Shown one piece after another: positions 25,563 through 33,837 of a stretch of DNA of 64,000 nt. Both the position numbers and the translations under genes were made by a program. The stretch spans positions 310,001-374,000 of the forward strand of contig NZ_JAJALI010000004.1 of assembly GCF_020523795.1 (NCBI RefSeq), in the 5' to 3' direction. A model generated the notes under the pieces. The model was not told the origin of the DNA. It worked only from the letters and a program-made list of their open reading frames with translations, and did not search any database. Every line of letters starts with the position of its first letter. Position 1 is the stretch's first letter. The stretch is from Ancylobacter sp. Lp-2. Its GTDB lineage: Bacteria > Pseudomonadota > Alphaproteobacteria > Rhizobiales > Xanthobacteraceae.

Positions 25563-26168
25563 TCACACGAATTCGCGTGTCAGCTCCACATAGGCGCGCG
25601 CCCGCGCTTCCGGGTGCTCGTTGAGCAGCACGTCGGTCACCACCGAGATGGCATCGGCGCCGGCGTCGAGCACGCCGCGGGCGCGGTCGAGATTGATGCC
25701 GCCGATCCCCACCAGCGGCAGCTCGCCCACCAGCTTCTTCCAGCCGCGCACGCGCTCCAGCCCCTGCGGCTCCCACTTCATCTTCTTCAGGATGGTCGGG
25801 TAGACCGGCCCCAGCGCCACATAGTCGGGCTTCGCCGCCAGCGCGGTGTCGAGCTCGGCCTCGTCATGGGTGCTGACCCCGAGCCGCAGCCCGGCGCGGC
25901 GGATCGCCGGCAGGTCGGCCTCGACGAGGTCCTCCTGGCCGAGATGGATGAAATCGCAGCCGAGATCGATGGCGAGCTGCCAGTAGTCGTTGACGATCAG
26001 CTGCGCGCCGTAGCGCGCGCACACCGCCTTGGCCTCGGCGATCTCCCGCCGCAGCTCGTCCGCCTCCATGTCCTTGGCGCGCAACTGCACCAGCTTCACG
26101 CCCTGCGGCAGTAGCCGGGGCAGCCAGCTGGCGCGATCGACGATGAGGTAGAACGGATCGAGCTTCAT
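25563..26168 (-). CDS. thiE: Thiamine-phosphate synthase ThiE
   Basis: A 201-residue TIM-barrel enzyme that joins HMP-PP and THZ-P. Family motifs are present: VQLRAKDMEADELRREI, VNDYWQLAIDLGCDFIHLGQ, RLGVSTHDEAELDTALAAKP, DYVALGPVYPTILKKMKW and VGIGGINLDRARGVLDAGAD. Last gene of the thiO-S-G-E set, 96 bp beyond thiG, so presumably under the same TPP riboswitch. Length is slightly short but complete. Confidence 0.92.
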   Translation of the reverse strand: MKLDPFYLIVDRASWLPRLLPQGVKLVQLRAKDMEADELRREIAEAKAVCARYGAQLIVNDYWQLAIDLGCDFIHLGQEDLVEADLPAIRRAGLRLGVSTHDEAELDTALAAKPDYVALGPVYPTILKKMKWEPQGLERVRGWKKLVGELPLVGIGGINLDRARGVLDAGADAISVVTDVLLNEHPEARARAYVELTREFV

Positions 26169-26264
26169 TTGGCGTCTTTCTTGGTTTTCGCGACGCCGGG
26201 GGCGGCGATGCGTCCCTCGGCTGTCATTGGCGCCTATCCATTACGGCGCTATTGCCTCACACGC

Positions 26265-27113
26265 CTAGCCGAAATGCGCCTGGCCCATCACCGGGGTCGA
26301 GGGAGCGGCCATGTCGCGCGCCTCCATCGGGTCGGCACGGAACCCCTCGCGGCCGGCCTCGATGGCAAGCGCGAAGGCGCGGGCCATCTTCACCGGGTCG
26401 CCGGCCTTGGCAACGGCGGTGTTCAGCAGCACCGCGTCATAGCCGAGTTCCATCGCCGCCGCCGCGTGCGAGGGCACGCCGACGCCGGCATCGACCACCA
26501 GCGGGATGCGCGGGAAATGCGCCCGCATCGAGCGCAGGCCATAGGGATTGTTCAGCCCCCGCCCCGAGCCGATCGGCGCGCCCCAGGGCATCAGCACCTC
26601 GCAGCCGGCGGCGATCAGCTTGTCGGCGACGATGAGGTCGTCCGTGGTGTAGGGGAACACCTGGAAGCCGTCGCGGCAGAGGATCCGCGCCGCCTCGACC
26701 AGGCCGAACACGTCGGGCTGCAGCGTGTCGTCCTCGCCGATCACCTCCAGCTTGATCCAGGGGGTGTCGAAGAGTTCGCGCGCCATCTCGGCGGTGGTCA
26801 CCGCCTCCTTCACCGTCTTGCAGCCGGCGGTGTTGGGCAGCACCTTCACCCCGAGGTCGCGGATCAGCTGCCAGAAGCTCTGGCCGGCGAGCGGCTGCCC
26901 CGCCTTGGCCACCCCGGATTCACGACGCAGCGACACGGTGACGATCTCCGCCGCCGAGGCGCGGATCGCTTCGGCGAGGATCGCCGGCGAGGGATATTGC
27001 GCGGTGCCGAGCAGCAGCCGGGAATTGACCCGCGTGCCGTAGAACTCCACCGGGTCGGCGGCGGTCGTCGAAGTGGTCGGGCTCATGGAAGTGGTCGGGC
27101 TCATGGCATCCAT
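26265..27113 (-). CDS. thiG: Thiazole synthase ThiG
   Basis: 282 residues. [20 protein letters not shown] is the usual beginning of the domain; TVSLRRESG contains a basic site residue, followed by [29 protein letters not shown] and [12 protein letters not shown]. It makes the thiazole phosphate from dehydroglycine, DXP and ThiS thiocarboxylate. ATG 27113 is 1 bp after the thiS stop. The first residues contain MSPTTS twice, from an 18-bp tandem duplication, which explains the longer than normal N-terminus. Confidence 0.94.
   Translation of the reverse strand: MDAMSPTTSMSPTTSTTAADPVEFYGTRVNSRLLLGTAQYPSPAILAEAIRASAAEIVTVSLRRESGVAKAGQPLAGQSFWQLIRDLGVKVLPNTAGCKTVKEAVTTAEMARELFDTPWIKLEVIGEDDTLQPDVFGLVEAARILCRDGFQVFPYTTDDLIVADKLIAAGCEVLMPWGAPIGSGRGLNNPYGLRSMRAHFPRIPLVVDAGVGVPSHAAAAMELGYDAVLLNTAVAKAGDPVKMARAFALAIEAGREGFRADPMEARDMAAPSTPVMGQAHFG
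27070..27105. repeat. 18-bp tandem duplication in the thiG 5' end
   Basis: GAAGTGGTCGGGCTCATG occurs at 27070-27087 and again at 27088-27105 without gap, in frame, duplicating six codons including an ATG. Confidence 0.85.
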
Positions 27114-27114
27114 C

Positions 27115-27312
27115 TCAGCCTCCCTGCATGGGCGCGAGGATTTCCACCCGGTCGCCGGCGACGATCGGGGTTGCGTCACGTTTCGCCTTGCGCACCATCG
27201 CCCCGTTCAAGGCTGTGGCGACGACGGCATCGGCATAGCCGAGCTCGGCGATGAGCCCGGCGAGGGTGGCGGCGCGGATCTCCGCCGCCTCACCATTGAC
27301 GACGATCTTCAT
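27115..27312 (-). CDS. thiS: Sulfur carrier protein ThiS
   Basis: A 65-residue ubiquitin-like sulfur carrier beginning [20 protein letters not shown] and ending in the required Gly-Gly (QGG). Its C-terminal thiocarboxylate supplies sulfur to ThiG. The start overlaps the end of thiO by 23 bp. Confidence 0.95.
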   Translation of the reverse strand: MKIVVNGEAAEIRAATLAGLIAELGYADAVVATALNGAMVRKAKRDATPIVAGDRVEILAPMQGG

Positions 27313-28384
27313 CCATCACCTCCGGGAAATGCGTCCCGTCGAAAGCCAGTTCCGCCGCGCGGCGCGCGAGCGCCGGCGCCAGCAGGAAGCCATGGCGGTA
27401 AAAGCCGTTCACGCGGATGGTCCGCCCGTGCCGGCGGATGCGCGGCAGGTTGTCGGGGAAGGCCGGGCGCACATCGGCGCCGATCTCCACCACTTCCGCC
27501 TCGCCGAAGGCGGGGTGCAGCGCATAGACCGCCGAGAGCAGCTCCAGCAGCGAGCGCCCGGTCACCCGCCCGCGCTCGTCATTCTCGATCGAGGTGGCGC
27601 CGATCATGAAATGCCCGTCGCCGCGCGGCACGATGTAGACGGGGATGCGCGGGTGCAGCATGCGCACCGGCCGCTTCAGCGTGATCTCGGTGGAGTACAG
27701 CACCAGCATCTCGCCCTTCACCCCCCGAAGGTCGGGAAGCACGTCGCGGGCGGCGAGACCACGGCAGTCCAGCACCACATCGGCCTCATCGTCCACTGCG
27801 GCGGAGGCGTCGGCCGCATCGTACACCGCACTGGTCACATCGGACTGGTAGCGGAAGGTAACTCCATACTCGTTCACCAGCCGCCCGGTGAGCGCGGCCA
27901 GCGCCTTGCGCGGCTCCAGATGCGCCTCGGTGGGGAAGAACAGGCCCTGCTCGAAACGCCCGGCGAGATCCGGCTCCAGCGCGCCGAGCCGGGCGCCGTC
28001 GATCCACTCATAGCCTTCGGTACGGCGGGAAAACCGTTTCAGATCAGGTAGATCGCGCGCCTGCGCCAGGACGAGGCTGCCTTCGGCCGGCACGTCCGGC
28101 ACCTCGCGGCGCCAATAATCGAGCGACTCGAAGCCGAGTTCGGCGACCAGCGGCTCGGCGCTTTCGCGCTCGCACCACGGCGCCAGCATGCCGCCGGCGA
28201 ACCAGGAGCAGCCCTGTCCCGATCCAGATTTCCGTTCCAGAACAGTGACTTGCGCACCCCGCTGCGCGAAGGCGTGCGCACAGGTCAGCCCCGCCACGCC
28301 GGCGCCGACAATGGTCACGCGCATCGCATTGGCGGGTCGAGCCGTCGCCGTTCCGTCATGATCGAGGATGATTGGGTCGCTCAT
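27290..28384 (-). CDS. thiO: Glycine oxidase ThiO
   Basis: A FAD-dependent DAO-family oxidase, 364 residues from ATG 28384 (344 from 28324). The dinucleotide-binding motif is VTIVGAGVAGLTCAHAFAQR, followed by QGCSWFAGGMLAPWCE. YVTN-like stretches are absent; the C-terminal VRPAFPDNLPRIRRHGRTIR region binds substrate and FAD. It converts glycine to dehydroglycine for thiazole synthesis, the aerobic alternative to ThiH. The start 28384 is favoured because a strong GGAGGGAGG lies 4 bp upstream at the end of the riboswitch; the ThiO core itself begins at 28324. Confidence 0.92.
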   Translation of the reverse strand: MSDPIILDHDGTATARPANAMRVTIVGAGVAGLTCAHAFAQRGAQVTVLERKSGSGQGCSWFAGGMLAPWCERESAEPLVAELGFESLDYWRREVPDVPAEGSLVLAQARDLPDLKRFSRRTEGYEWIDGARLGALEPDLAGRFEQGLFFPTEAHLEPRKALAALTGRLVNEYGVTFRYQSDVTSAVYDAADASAAVDDEADVVLDCRGLAARDVLPDLRGVKGEMLVLYSTEITLKRPVRMLHPRIPVYIVPRGDGHFMIGATSIENDERGRVTGRSLLELLSAVYALHPAFGEAEVVEIGADVRPAFPDNLPRIRRHGRTIRVNGFYRHGFLLAPALARRAAELAFDGTHFPEVMDEDRRQW

Positions 28385-28389
28385 GCAGC

Positions 28390-28503
28390 CTCCCTCCGCC
28401 AGTCCGAACTGGATCAGGTTCAAAGGGTCGCCATGCCGCAAGAACACTCGAATACCGCGTTCCGCGCCGATGGCCTCTCAGCCTCCTGACGAGGCTCCCC
28501 CGG
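28390..28503 (-). promoter_or_regulatory. TPP riboswitch of the thi operon
   Basis: On the minus strand: GGGGGAGCC, GGAGGCTGAGAGGCC (pyrimidine sensor helix), then CCCTTTGAACCTGATCCAGT (pyrophosphate helix) and CTGGCGGAGGGAGGC. The thiO ribosome-binding site (complement of 28388-28397) lies in the 3' arm itself, so ligand binding would directly hide the start site. The variable P3 between 28430 and 28480 is long. Confidence 0.93.
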
Positions 28504-28511
28504 ATGCGGTT

Positions 28512-28540
28512 GATATAATCATTCACCGGCGCGCTGTCAC
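28512..28540 (-). promoter_or_regulatory. Candidate sigma-70 promoter of the thi operon
   Basis: Minus strand GTGACA (28540-28535), 17-bp spacer, TATATC (28517-28512). This is directly upstream of the riboswitch, so the transcript would begin close to the aptamer. Match to consensus is moderate. Confidence 0.45.
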
Positions 28541-28555
28541 GCGGCGGTCGACAAT

Positions 28556-28585
28556 ATTCCCTTACGCTTGATTTCCTTACGCTTG
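28556..28585. repeat. 15-bp tandem duplication over the kinase stop codon
   Basis: ATTCCCTTACGCTTG (28556-28570) is followed directly by ATTTCCTTACGCTTG (28571-28585), one mismatch. The second unit contains the TAA stop (28577-28579) of the minus-strand kinase gene. Confidence 0.8.
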
Positions 28586-30859
28586 GCGCGAGGACAGCGG
28601 CACCACATTGTCAGCCGGCCGATGCAGCACCTCGCTCAACACCCGGTCGAGCATCTCCTGGCCGAACGGCTTGGCGAGGCGGCGCAAGCCGGTGTCCGCA
28701 CCGTCCGGCAGTTGGGCGTATCCCGTGCCCAGTATGATCGGAAGTGCCGGAGATATCTCGCTTATCGCGGCAGCGAGCTGCAGGCCGGTCATGCCCGGCA
28801 TCGCTTGGTCGGTCAGCACGACGTCGAAGTTCTCGCCCCTGGCCAACGCCGCCAGCGCCTCGCTTCCCGAGCTTGCCTCCACCACGTGATAACCGAGGTC
28901 CTCGATCATCGCCGCGGTCGCCGAGAGCACCAGCGGATCGTCATCGACCACCAGCACGCGGCGCGAGCCGCCGTCACGCCGCAATGGCGGCACCGGCAAC
29001 GCGGCCGGCAAAGCGGCGGCCCCGCGCGGGCCGGGAGCGATGGGCAGATAGATCGACGCCGTGGTGCCCTGCCCCGGTTGGCTGGTCAGTGTCAGCCGCC
29101 CGCCGGATTGCGCTGCCAGCCCGTGCACCATGGCGAGACCGAGCCCCGTGCCCTTCCCCACTCCCTTGGTGGTGAAGAAGGGTTCCGTCGCCCGCACCAG
29201 CGTCGCGTCGTCCATGCCGACGCCGTCATCGGCGACGCTGAGAAAGAAGAAGCTCGCCTCGTCCTCCTCTGCCGGGCTCTCCACCCGGGTCTCGCCGGCG
29301 CTGATGACGATCGCGCCGCCTTGCGGCATCGCATCGCGGGCGTTCACCACCAGGTTCAGCAGCGCCAGTTCGAGCTGGTTGGCGTCGACCATCGCTTTGG
29401 GCAGACCGAGCGGGAAACGGGTCTCCACATTGATGGCAGGACCGATCGAGCGGCGCAGCAGATCGGCCATGCTGAGCACCAGCTCCGGCACGTCCACGGG
29501 TTCGGGCTTGAGATCCTGCCGCCGGGCAAAGGCGAGCATGCGCTGGGTCAACGCCGCGCCACGCTGCGCCGCCTGCATGGTGTTCTCCAGCAGCATCCGC
29601 AGGCGATCATCGTCCTGGGCGCGGCGGCGAGCGAGTTCGAGATTGCCGACGATCACGGCCAGAAGATTGTTGAAGTCATGGGCGATCCCGCCGGTCAGCT
29701 GCCCCACCGCTTCGAGCTTCTGCGCCTGGCGCAGTGCCGATTCGGTGCGGCGGCGTTCGGTGACATCGACGAGACCACACAGCGTCTTGGTGAGATGCCC
29801 GTCGGCATCCCGCTCGGCCACCGCCGACAAGACGCAGTCGATCTGGCGTCCGTCCTTGGCGATCATCGTGTACTCCGCCTCGTGCAGTTCTCCAGCGCTC
29901 AGGAGGCGCGGCCAATGCTCCTCATTGCGGCGGCGGGCGGATTCCGTGGTCATGAAATCGGTCAGCAGCCGCCCCATGACCTCCTCCTCGCGATAACCGA
30001 GAAGCTCAAGCCAGCTGTGGCTGACCTGCTGGATACGCCCGTCGGGGCCCAGCGAATGCAACGGCAGCGGTGTATGGCGATAGAGATGACGGAAGCGCTC
30101 ATCGCTGGAGCGCACCATCGCCGCCGCGCGATCCGCCAGCACACCCGAGCGACGGTCATACATGACCGCCAGGATCGCCGTGAACAGGATCACCACGGTC
30201 GAGGCCGTCACGGCGGTCACCAGCTGGCCCGCCTCGACCGCCGTACCGGCCGCGGGGGCCGGGATCGACGCGTTCGGAACCAGAGAAAAGCCGGCCATGG
30301 CAATGTAGTGCATGCCGGAAATGCCGATGCCGAGCGCAACCGCCGCAACCAGCCTCTCTACGGTCGAGTGCAGCCGGAACGCGATCCACAAAGCGGCCGT
30401 GGAGGCAACGATGGCCACGAGAACGGCCGTCGCCATGTAGAGCGGCGCATAGCTTCCATCCGCCTGCATGCGCATGGCCGCCATGCCGGTGTAGTGCATG
30501 CCGACGATGCCGAGCCCCATGACGACGCCGCTCAGCAGCACCGGCCAGGTGCCCGCCTGCAAGCTGACGGCATAGAACGCCCCCCCCGTGGCGACCAGGG
30601 CGACAAGGAAGGAAGCAAGGGTCTGCAACGTGTCGTAGGTGACCGGCATGGGCAGGCGAAGCGCCAGCATGCCGATGAAATGCATGGACCATATGCCGCC
30701 GCCGAGAACCGCGGCGGCGGCGAACAGCCACCACCGTCGCGCGGCGCCTACAGCCGGCGGAATGCGTGTCGCCAGATCCAGCGCGGTATAGGAAGCCGCC
30801 ATCGCGATGAAGACCGACAGGCCCATCAGCGCGACGTCATGCCCCTGGACGCCATGCAT
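28577..30859 (-). CDS. MHYT-PAS hybrid histidine kinase with receiver
   Basis: 760 residues from ATG 30859. Seven predicted membrane helices carry three MHYT motifs: MHFIGM (about 59), MHYTGM (121) and MHYIAM (183). MHYT is proposed to sense O2, CO or NO through bound copper. A PAS domain follows (FRHLYRHTPLPLHSLGPDGR), then HisKA with H394 in GGIAHDFNNLLAVIV, HATPase with NLVVNARDAMPQGG and GKGTGLGLAMVHGL. A C-terminal receiver (VLVVDDDPLVLSATAAMIED) has Asp near 684. No partner regulator is adjacent. Start 30940 would add residues not typical of MHYT proteins. Confidence 0.9.
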   Translation of the reverse strand: MHGVQGHDVALMGLSVFIAMAASYTALDLATRIPPAVGAARRWWLFAAAAVLGGGIWSMHFIGMLALRLPMPVTYDTLQTLASFLVALVATGGAFYAVSLQAGTWPVLLSGVVMGLGIVGMHYTGMAAMRMQADGSYAPLYMATAVLVAIVASTAALWIAFRLHSTVERLVAAVALGIGISGMHYIAMAGFSLVPNASIPAPAAGTAVEAGQLVTAVTASTVVILFTAILAVMYDRRSGVLADRAAAMVRSSDERFRHLYRHTPLPLHSLGPDGRIQQVSHSWLELLGYREEEVMGRLLTDFMTTESARRRNEEHWPRLLSAGELHEAEYTMIAKDGRQIDCVLSAVAERDADGHLTKTLCGLVDVTERRRTESALRQAQKLEAVGQLTGGIAHDFNNLLAVIVGNLELARRRAQDDDRLRMLLENTMQAAQRGAALTQRMLAFARRQDLKPEPVDVPELVLSMADLLRRSIGPAINVETRFPLGLPKAMVDANQLELALLNLVVNARDAMPQGGAIVISAGETRVESPAEEDEASFFFLSVADDGVGMDDATLVRATEPFFTTKGVGKGTGLGLAMVHGLAAQSGGRLTLTSQPGQGTTASIYLPIAPGPRGAAALPAALPVPPLRRDGGSRRVLVVDDDPLVLSATAAMIEDLGYHVVEASSGSEALAALARGENFDVVLTDQAMPGMTGLQLAAAISEISPALPIILGTGYAQLPDGADTGLRRLAKPFGQEMLDRVLSEVLHRPADNVVPLSSRQA

Positions 30860-31000
30860 CTCCACTTTCGCCGAACTCCCACGAACTCCCCGGTGGCAGC
30901 GGCCGGCCACCTCGATCTCGTCGAACAGGTCTGCCCGCACCTATCTCGTTCAAGTGACACGGCCGTCGGCACGGAGAGGCCCGACGACAGCGGATAGCGT

Positions 31001-31084
31001 TCAGCTCAGATAGCCAAGCAGCCACAGGACAAGAATAATCGGCAACGGAATGCCAAGGAGCCACAACAGACCACCTTTGAACAT
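31001..31084 (-). CDS. 27-residue hydrophobic small membrane protein
   Basis: Read directly from the minus strand: ATG 31084, stop TGA 31001-31003. The peptide starts MFKGGLLWLLGIPLPIILVL and ends WLLGYLS: one short helix with a Pro kink. GGGAGAG lies 4-5 bp upstream of the ATG, an excellent ribosome-binding site, and an EcfG-like promoter lies 31 bp further up. Very similar small hydrophobic peptides with the FKGGLLWLLGIPLPII pattern are known to me from proteobacterial annotation, without assigned function. Usually missed because of length. Confidence 0.7.
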   Translation of the reverse strand: MFKGGLLWLLGIPLPIILVLWLLGYLS

Positions 31085-31114
31085 GAATCTCTCCCGTCGT
31101 GAATGTGACGAAAA

Positions 31115-31139
31115 AACATTCGGGTCGGGCTTCAGTTCC
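31115..31139 (-). promoter_or_regulatory. EcfG-type (general stress) promoter, one mismatch
   Basis: Minus strand GGAAC (31139-31135), 16-bp spacer, TGTT (31118-31115). The alphaproteobacterial general stress consensus is GGAAC-N16/17-CGTT. It would give a leader of about 20-25 nt for the 27-residue gene. Confidence 0.5.
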
Positions 31140-31173
31140 CACTCGGCCGAAAATCCATCATCCTGAGCCCGAC

Positions 31174-31896
31174 ATGACCATCACTCGATCCAAGCCGGCC
31201 TCACGCCCCGCCGCCAACCCTGCCGAGATCGGCGGCCTCCTCATACTGGCCATCGCAGCCGCCGGCGTGCTGCTCTTCGCCTTCATCGCCGACAGCGTGC
31301 GAGAGGGACAGACCCACGCCTTCGACGAAGCCGTGCTCTTGGCGTTCCGTCAGGCGGGCAATCCCGCTCTGCCGATCGGGCCGAGCTGGCTGGGGATCGT
31401 GGTACGCGACTTTACCAGCCTGGGCAGTACCACCGTGCTCACTGTGGTCACGCTGCTGACGGCCGGCTACCTCGCGGTGGACGGCAAGCGCGGTGTCGCG
31501 CTGTTCGTGCTGTTTGCCACGTTCGGAGGCGCGCTGCTGAGCCTGGCGCTCAAGATCGGCTTCGATCGGCCCCGACCCGACATCGTCGACCATCTCGTCG
31601 ACGTTCATACGCTGAGCTTTCCGAGTGGCCACGCCATGGGCGCCGCGGTGACCTATCTTACCCTCGGTGTGCTGATCGTCCGCACGGAGAGCCGGCGGCG
31701 CATCAAGGTCTATGTGCTCGGGGTTGCGGTGACGCTGACGCTGCTGGTCGGCCTCAGCCGCCTCTATCTCGGCGTGCATTGGCCGACGGACGTGCTGGCC
31801 GGCTGGTGCGTCGGCAGCGCCTGGGCGCTGCTGTGCTGGTTGGCGGCGAACTGGCTGCAGCGGCGCGGACGAATCGAGCCGGAAGATGCGGATTGA
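31174..31896 (+). CDS. PAP2-family membrane phosphatase
   Basis: 240 residues with about six membrane helices and the complete acid-phosphatase signature: KIGFDRPRPDI, FPSGHAMGAAV and SRLYLGVHWPTDVLAGW. Such proteins dephosphorylate phosphatidic acid, undecaprenyl pyrophosphate or related lipids; substrate is not fixed by sequence. ATG 31174 is chosen because upstream codons are hydrophilic and lie in the divergent promoter region. Confidence 0.92.
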   Translation: MTITRSKPASRPAANPAEIGGLLILAIAAAGVLLFAFIADSVREGQTHAFDEAVLLAFRQAGNPALPIGPSWLGIVVRDFTSLGSTTVLTVVTLLTAGYLAVDGKRGVALFVLFATFGGALLSLALKIGFDRPRPDIVDHLVDVHTLSFPSGHAMGAAVTYLTLGVLIVRTESRRRIKVYVLGVAVTLTLLVGLSRLYLGVHWPTDVLAGWCVGSAWALLCWLAANWLQRRGRIEPEDAD

Positions 31897-32002
31897 AACG
31901 ACGCCGCGCAGGTAAAGCTCTTGGCGGTAGCTCCGTCCCGCGCCTATGCTGTCGGATCGGGCCACCAGAGCCCTATGAGGAACGCCAATCGAGGAGGAGC
32001 GC

Positions 32003-32212
32003 ATGCCGTCCAGCACGCCCACCGGCAATCTGATCCACGAAATGGGGGTCGTCGAGACCACCCAGTCCGACAACATCCTGCGTTGGGATGGAGAAGAGCT
32101 TTATGTCGAGCAGGACATCTATCACAACGGCCAGCTCGTGCACCGCAAGTACAAGCGCCGGGTGACGCGCAACGTCGCACAGGCGCTCGCCACGCTCCTG
32201 CATCAGCATTGA
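32003..32212 (+). CDS. Small conserved-looking protein, unknown
   Basis: 69 residues, soluble, charged (NILRWDGEELYVEQDIYHNG, QLVHRKYKRRVTRNVAQAL). GGAGGAGCGC directly precedes the ATG, which strongly supports translation. No family recognised. It stands alone between PAP2 and MAPEG. Confidence 0.75.
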   Translation: MPSSTPTGNLIHEMGVVETTQSDNILRWDGEELYVEQDIYHNGQLVHRKYKRRVTRNVAQALATLLHQH

Positions 32213-32258
32213 CCTGCCGCCCATCCGGGCCATCGCTTGGGCGACGGCCGATCGGAGG

Positions 32259-32283
32259 AGCCCGGCCGTAAACGACCGGGCTT
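32259..32283. terminator. Possible bidirectional terminator hairpin
   Basis: AGCCCGG (32259-32265) pairs with CCGGGCT (32276-32282), in the gap between the convergent 32003 and MAPEG genes. T tracts are minimal (TT on the plus side), so efficiency is uncertain. Confidence 0.45.
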
Positions 32284-32303
32284 CAAGACGATAGAGTGAG
32301 CGC

Positions 32304-32702
32304 TCAGGATGGGAGCAGGACGGCGATCAATATCAATCCCAGCCCCGCAATGCCGGTGAGCCAGACGAGCGAGCGCAGATAGGGCACGCCGAGCGCGTAA
32401 AGCGGCACATAGGCGAGACGGGACAGAAAATACAACCAGGCTCCCCAGAAGGTCGCGGTCCCGTTCCGGCCAGCGACGTGAGCGATCAGTATCGCCGCAG
32501 CAAAGAGCGGCAACGTCTCCAGAAGATTGTTCTGCGCACGCCGCAACCGGCCGGTAAGCTCGCCTTCGGGCGGTCCTGGGCGGTCGCGCGCGCCAGCGTT
32601 GTAGTCCAGCCCGGTCTCCCGGTTACGAAGCATCGCGACGAGAAATATCTGCACGAGCGCGACGACGAGCGTCCAGCCGAGAAGTAACAGTTCGATCGTC
32701 AT
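32304..32702 (-). CDS. MAPEG-family membrane protein
   Basis: 132 residues, four helices. DYNAGARDRPGP and LTGRLRRAQNNLLETLPLFA are the MAPEG (eicosanoid/glutathione metabolism) motif region. Bacterial members are uncharacterised, some with glutathione transferase activity. It is divergent from the NUDIX gene. Confidence 0.88.
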   Translation of the reverse strand: MTIELLLLGWTLVVALVQIFLVAMLRNRETGLDYNAGARDRPGPPEGELTGRLRRAQNNLLETLPLFAAAILIAHVAGRNGTATFWGAWLYFLSRLAYVPLYALGVPYLRSLVWLTGIAGLGLILIAVLLPS

Positions 32703-32766
32703 CGCACCTCGCCCAAAGGTCAGAATGAGGGATCGAATATTTGCGAAACTTGTTTACATAAGGAAT

Positions 32767-33285
32767 ATGGACAAGGCCAAACAACGCCAGAAACGCGCGG
32801 CGCACGGGCATTCGCTGCAGCAGGTGGCGGCACTCGCTCATCGCTGGGTGGACGATAGCCGTCTGGAAGTGCTGGTGCTGTCCTCGCGCGAGACGCACCG
32901 CCCCGTGATCCCCAAGGGGTGGCCGATCAAAGGCCGCAAGGACTGGAAGTCCGCGGAGATCGAGGCGCGGCAGGAAGCAGGTGTGGTCGGGCGGATCGCC
33001 CGCAAGCCGGTTGGTCAATACCGCTACTGGAAGCGTATCAATCGGCAATTCGTGCTGGTTCAGGTCGCCGTCTACCCGCTCGAGGTGACCCGGCAGCTCG
33101 ACGACTGGCCGGAGCGGAGCGAGCGCACCCTGATATGGCTGCCGCCCGAAGATGCCGCGTTGCTGGTCGATGAAACCGACCTCGGAACGCTCATCCTCGA
33201 ATGTGCCCGCAATCTGAGGTCAGCACGGCATCGGAAGGCCGGCATCTCCAGCCAAGCGGAGAAGCCGGCCGACGCGGCGATCTGA
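32767..33285 (+). CDS. NUDIX hydrolase-like protein with altered Nudix box
   Basis: 172 residues from ATG 32767 (a start at 32725 would add 14). The fold is of the DIPP-like group: HRPVIPKGWPIKGRKDWKSA leads into EIEARQEAGVVG. The Nudix box GX5EX7REUXEEXGU is imperfect: the Arg is Ile and the first Glu of the EE pair is Gln. Catalysis on nucleoside or inositol polyphosphates is therefore uncertain. An AT-rich segment (TTGTTTACATAAGGAAT) just upstream may be the promoter. Confidence 0.82.
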   Translation: MDKAKQRQKRAAHGHSLQQVAALAHRWVDDSRLEVLVLSSRETHRPVIPKGWPIKGRKDWKSAEIEARQEAGVVGRIARKPVGQYRYWKRINRQFVLVQVAVYPLEVTRQLDDWPERSERTLIWLPPEDAALLVDETDLGTLILECARNLRSARHRKAGISSQAEKPADAAI

Positions 33286-33300
33286 AGATCGCATGCCGCG

Positions 33301-33708
33301 TTATTCCAAGATTTGGACCACGCGATGGGTGCGCGGATCGACGAGAACGGTCTGATCGTTCACGACCGTATACCGGTATTCGGGCACCCCGTATTCCGGC
33401 GGCACTTCGTAATAGCGGACGCCGCCAGCGGGCAACTCTGCCCCCACGACGACTTCCCGCTCATAGGCGTAGGAAGGCACGCGCTCTTCCACGACATAGT
33501 GGTGGAAGCGGGCGCGGTGGTCCTCTGCGATGCCGCCCACGACGGCGCCGGCTACACCGCCCACCACGACCCCTACCGGGCCGCCGACGATGGCGCCGCC
33601 GACGGCGCCGGACGTGGCACCGGCGGCAACGCCGGCCCCCTGTTGGGCAGTCGCGGCGAGAGGAACCGAAATCAGCAATGCGGTCGCAATAAGTGCGTGA
33701 CGTATCAT
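33301..33708 (-). CDS. DUF1236 secreted protein
   Basis: 135 residues: signal peptide MIRHALIATALLISVPLAAT, a Gly-zipper (GAVGGAIVGGPVGVVVGGVA) and a C-terminal DUF1236 domain ending VYTVVNDQTVLVDPRTHRV-like (VVNDQTVLVDPRTHRVVQIL). These are surface or periplasmic proteins of unknown role, frequent in Hyphomicrobiales and often stress-induced. A perfect EcfG promoter lies 43 bp upstream of the start. Confidence 0.9.
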   Translation of the reverse strand: MIRHALIATALLISVPLAATAQQGAGVAAGATSGAVGGAIVGGPVGVVVGGVAGAVVGGIAEDHRARFHHYVVEERVPSYAYEREVVVGAELPAGGVRYYEVPPEYGVPEYRYTVVNDQTVLVDPRTHRVVQILE

Positions 33709-33750
33709 GATATACTCCCGTTACCCAGCGCCCGTTGCGAACACATGGAC

Positions 33751-33775
33751 AACGCGGAAAATCGTCAGCCGTTCC
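33751..33775 (-). promoter_or_regulatory. EcfG-type general stress promoter of the DUF1236 gene
   Basis: Minus strand GGAAC (33775-33771), exactly 16 bp, CGTT (33754-33751). This matches the PhyR-EcfG regulon consensus of alphaproteobacteria at every defined position and is correctly oriented and spaced for the gene starting at 33708. Confidence 0.75.
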
Positions 33776-33837
33776 AAAATCGGAGAGATGACGAAAATAC
33801 CATCGGGAGGAATCGAATCTACAGAGCGGTCGAAATT

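Noticed and set aside
28568..30997. 809-codon open frame opposite the MHYT kinase
   Set aside because: Low-complexity Arg/His/Gln translation, no motif, fully antisense to a well-supported kinase.
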